Position numbers and translations under genes: made by a program | The notes under the pieces: model-generated | Told to the model about the DNA's origin: nothing | What the model saw: the letters and a program-made list of their open reading frames with translations, nothing else | The model's database searches: none | Part shown: positions 62,235 through 64,000 of the stretch, in pieces | Layout of the letters: each line of letters opens with the position of its first letter | Position numbering within the stretch: the first letter of the stretch is position 1 | DNA from: GCA-2725625 sp964574215 | GTDB taxonomy: Bacteria; Pseudomonadota; Alphaproteobacteria; Rhodospirillales; UBA2165 | Length of the DNA stretch: 64,000 bases | Reading direction: 5' to 3' | NCBI GenBank assembly: GCA_964574215.1 | Contig: CAZNLR010000019.1 | Coordinates: 1-64,000, forward strand

Positions 62235-62287
62235 AATTAAGTAATCTGTCCCCGAATTAGAGAATTTCGGGGACAGATTACTTAATT
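62235..62287. repeat. Perfect 22-bp inverted repeat (hairpin)
   Basis: AATTAAGTAATCTGTCCCCGAA (62235-62256) is the exact reverse complement of 62266-62287, with a nine-base loop. It starts ten bases after the HD-GYP stop codon and is followed by ATTTT. It could terminate transcription, and it also looks like a REP- or MITE-type mobile palindrome. Confidence 0.75.
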
Positions 62288-62315
62288 ATTTTGACATTCA
62301 GGCCTGTTTTCCGTA

Positions 62316-62350
62316 AATTTGGTCAAATGACCAAGTTAATTGACCAAATT
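62316..62350. promoter_or_regulatory. TetR autoregulatory operator over the start codon
   Basis: AATTTGGTCAA (62316-62326) and TTGACCAAATT (62340-62350) are perfect inverted arms on either side of the ATG at 62327. A smaller palindrome TTGGTCA-AA-TGACCAA overlaps. A repressor bound here would block initiation. Confidence 0.6.
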
Positions 62351-63007
62351 AATGCTCCTCGACCCTTTGGCGACCGTTTGGATGGGAAAGAGGGAGAGAT
62401 TATCCGGGCGGCTTACCGTTGTGTCGTCGAGCGGGGCATTGCCGCGACGACGACCCACGCCGTGGCCGATTACGCCGGCATCAATCAAGGGAATATTCAC
62501 TATTATTTCCGCACCAAAGATGCGTTGCTGGAAAGGTTGCTGGAGGAAATGTTTTCGAATTCCGTGAACAACATTCGTGCTGTCGCCAATGGTGATCTGT
62601 CCCCTCGGGAAAAAATGTCCCTTATCCTATCTCTCGGATCGTCCTTGGTGGGGCCGCGCCGGGATGAGTTGGTGGTGTTTTTCGCCTTTTGGGCCCATGC
62701 CATGTCCAATGGCGGCAATTGGCGGCAACTCTATGTCGATCTGTTCCGGAAATTCCGCGGCACCATCGTCGCCATCCTTAAACAAGAGCAATGGTCTCAA
62801 TTCAATATCAAAGGTGGTGAGGAGGCGGTGGCCTCCATGGTGGTGGCCATCGTGCAAGGTCTGGGACTGCAGTATATTATGGATCCCGCCGCCGTGGAGC
62901 AGGCGGATTTGGACGCCGCTCTCAACGATCTGTTTGATAACGTTTTGGTCGGCGGGGCGGCGGCTGTTCCTCCCATTGAGGCTTCCCAAGAGGAGTATGG
63001 GATATGA
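62327..63007 (+). CDS. TetR-family transcriptional regulator
   Basis: The 226-residue protein has an N-terminal helix-turn-helix (GIAATTTHAVADYAGINQGNIHYYF, residues about 35-60) and a C-terminal ligand domain. ATG 62327 is chosen as the start because it lies at the centre of the operator; an alternative start lies 36 bases upstream. It is coupled by four bases to the broken hydrolase gene. Confidence 0.85.
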   Translation: MTKLIDQINAPRPFGDRLDGKEGEIIRAAYRCVVERGIAATTTHAVADYAGINQGNIHYYFRTKDALLERLLEEMFSNSVNNIRAVANGDLSPREKMSLILSLGSSLVGPRRDELVVFFAFWAHAMSNGGNWRQLYVDLFRKFRGTIVAILKQEQWSQFNIKGGEEAVASMVVAIVQGLGLQYIMDPAAVEQADLDAALNDLFDNVLVGGAAAVPPIEASQEEYGI

Positions 63008-63540
63008 TCGCAGATGTTGAACGTAGGGATTTTACCGTCTCCGCCGAAGATGGCGTGACGCTGTCAATCGTAGAAAAATCAACGGGAGAACGGGAGCAGC
63101 CGAAAATTCTGCTGGTTCACGGGTCGGGATGCGGTTGGGAATACTGGGACGTGCCGGTCCGGGATTACAGCATCATGGACGGTATGGCGCTTGAGGGCTT
63201 CAATGTCTACGCCATGGAGTGCCGCGGCTACGGCCGCAGCGACCGGGTCGATGGCCGGACTGTGACGGCGGAACGCATGGCGGCGGATGCCGCCATTGTC
63301 GCCCGGTCAATCGCCACTGAAGACGAGAAGGTTGGTCTGGTGGGTCATTCGTCATCGGGCGCTGTCGTTCTGACGGCGGCGGCGAAATATGACCGTTTAT
63401 GGTCCCGCCTGGTCGTGCTGGGCGCCCCCTACAAAGTCATCAACCCTCAGTTTCAGGCCTACGCCAGCCAAATGATCGAGGCTGCCGAACAGGGTGGCGA
63501 AGACACGGTTCCCAACGGTCATCATCTGGAAATCGAAACT
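63004..63540 (+). pseudogene. Alpha/beta hydrolase, 5' part, truncated
   Basis: About 179 residues are recognisable: HG oxyanion (LLVHGSGCGWEYW) and nucleophile elbow GLVGHSSSGAVVL. From about codon 180 the sequence becomes Arg/His-rich and unlike a hydrolase, and the acid and His residues are missing, while another frame encodes a TRAP permease end. So the gene is broken at about 63535-63545. Confidence 0.8.
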
Positions 63541-63844
63541 CGGCTGTGTGTTGGACAGCATTGCCATGATGCTGCTGACCGTGCCCATCTTTTATCCCTT
63601 GGTGGCGGGTCTGGGCTACGATCTGATCTGGTTCGGCATCATCGTCGTGGTGGTGATCGAAATCAGCCTGATCACGCCGCCCATCGGATTGAACGTCTAT
63701 GTGTTGCGGGCGACCCTGCCCGACGTGCCCTTGGGCACCATTTTCCGGGGCGTGACGCCGTTTATTGTCGCTGATGTGGTGCGGTTGGCGCTCTTGGTTC
63801 TGGCGCCCGGTTTCGTTATGCTGTTGCCCAATTTGATGGACTGA
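63541..63844 (+). pseudogene. TRAP transporter large permease (DctM), 3' fragment
   Basis: In frame 2 the translation from about 63541 is the DctM C terminus: LGCVLDSIAMMLLTVPIFYP, then GLGYDLIWFGIIVVVVIEIS and LITPPIGLNVYVLRATLPD, ending at TGA 63842-63844. Only about 100 of about 430 residues remain and no start is present. Confidence 0.85.
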
Positions 63845-63863
63845 ATCCGAAAGAGGCGCCGCC

Positions 63864-64000
63864 ATGCATCCCACAGACCTGCCGCAGGAAGTGAAAGACC
63901 GGGTGATCGCCCGGCGGGGAAAACTCCATCTCTACGAGGACCTCGTTCCAGCCAAGTCGGCATTAATTGTCATTGATATGCAGAACGCCTTCATGGAACC
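63864..64000 (+). CDS. Isochorismatase-family (cysteine) hydrolase, 5' part
   Basis: The first 45 codons from ATG 63864 include the family beta-strand LIVIDMQNAFME, whose Asp is the first catalytic residue. The gene runs off the window. It follows the DctM fragment by 19 bases and may be in the same operon. Confidence 0.85.
   Translation, partial: MHPTDLPQEVKDRVIARRGKLHLYEDLVPAKSALIVIDMQNAFME

Noticed and set aside
1..64000. CRISPR arrays, rRNA genes, prophage or integrase genes
   Set aside because: No regularly spaced repeats, rRNA-like sequence, or phage/integrase motifs were seen.

Overview
The window looks like a chromosomal segment of an alphaproteobacterium, probably of the Rhodospirillales or a related, possibly marine, lineage. 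The clues are a GcrA-type cell-cycle regulator (43.9-44.3 kb), the purD/xseA divergent pair, a complete lipid A/Kdo block ordered msbA, DUF374 acyltransferase, waaA, lpxK, lpxL-like, DNA polymerase I beside a small CHCC zinc-finger protein, and many genes that would fit aerobic catabolism of aromatics or organic acids. Most of the window is GC-rich; roughly 19.6-29.0 kb is visibly AT-richer. No rRNA, CRISPR array, integrase or intact transposase gene is seen. One tRNA (Arg, anticodon CCG) is present.

Layout. 0-2.2 kb: end of a CocE/NonD hydrolase and a convergent amidase. 2.3-6.9 kb: a three-subunit 2-oxoacid:acceptor oxidoreductase (gamma, alpha, beta) with a GltD-like flavoprotein carrying its own ferredoxin domain. 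7.0-10.4 kb: a Rid protein, a divergent MarR regulator and a monooxygenase/old-yellow-enzyme fusion of the 2-aminobenzoyl-CoA monooxygenase/reductase type. Together these could form an aryl-CoA catabolic module. 10.4-19.4 kb: small membrane proteins, MsrPQ methionine-sulfoxide repair, polA, an orphan ABC ATPase and a lipoprotein hydrolase. 19.5-29 kb: a tRNA-adjacent accessory block with a sulfatase, a GMC oxidoreductase, a DctPQM TRAP transporter, a creatinase-like M24 protein and an IclR regulator, punctuated by a dispersed palindromic repeat. 29.4-33.2 kb: a three-subunit molybdenum hydroxylase.

33.5-47.4 kb is rich in signalling: a NIT-domain hybrid kinase, a tandem hemerythrin protein, an MscS channel, two more PAS histidine kinases, GcrA and an orphan FliG-like domain, interspersed with metabolic genes (2-hydroxyacid dehydrogenase, EamA transporter, YtoQ, Nudix). 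47.5-51.1 kb: purD, xseA and an M23 peptidase. 51.3-57.1 kb: envelope lipid block. 57.3-62.2 kb: pmbA, ubiD and a GAF/HD-GYP protein with a large insertion. 62.3-64 kb: an apparently autoregulated TetR gene, a broken hydrolase/TRAP-permease junction and the start of an isochorismatase-family gene.

Possible novelties: the putative aryl-glyoxylate/2-aminobenzoyl-CoA module with palindromic operators; the accessory catabolic block with a metal-ligand-deficient M24 protein; the orphan FliG-like domain; and four long, perfect inverted repeats of unrelated sequence between genes.
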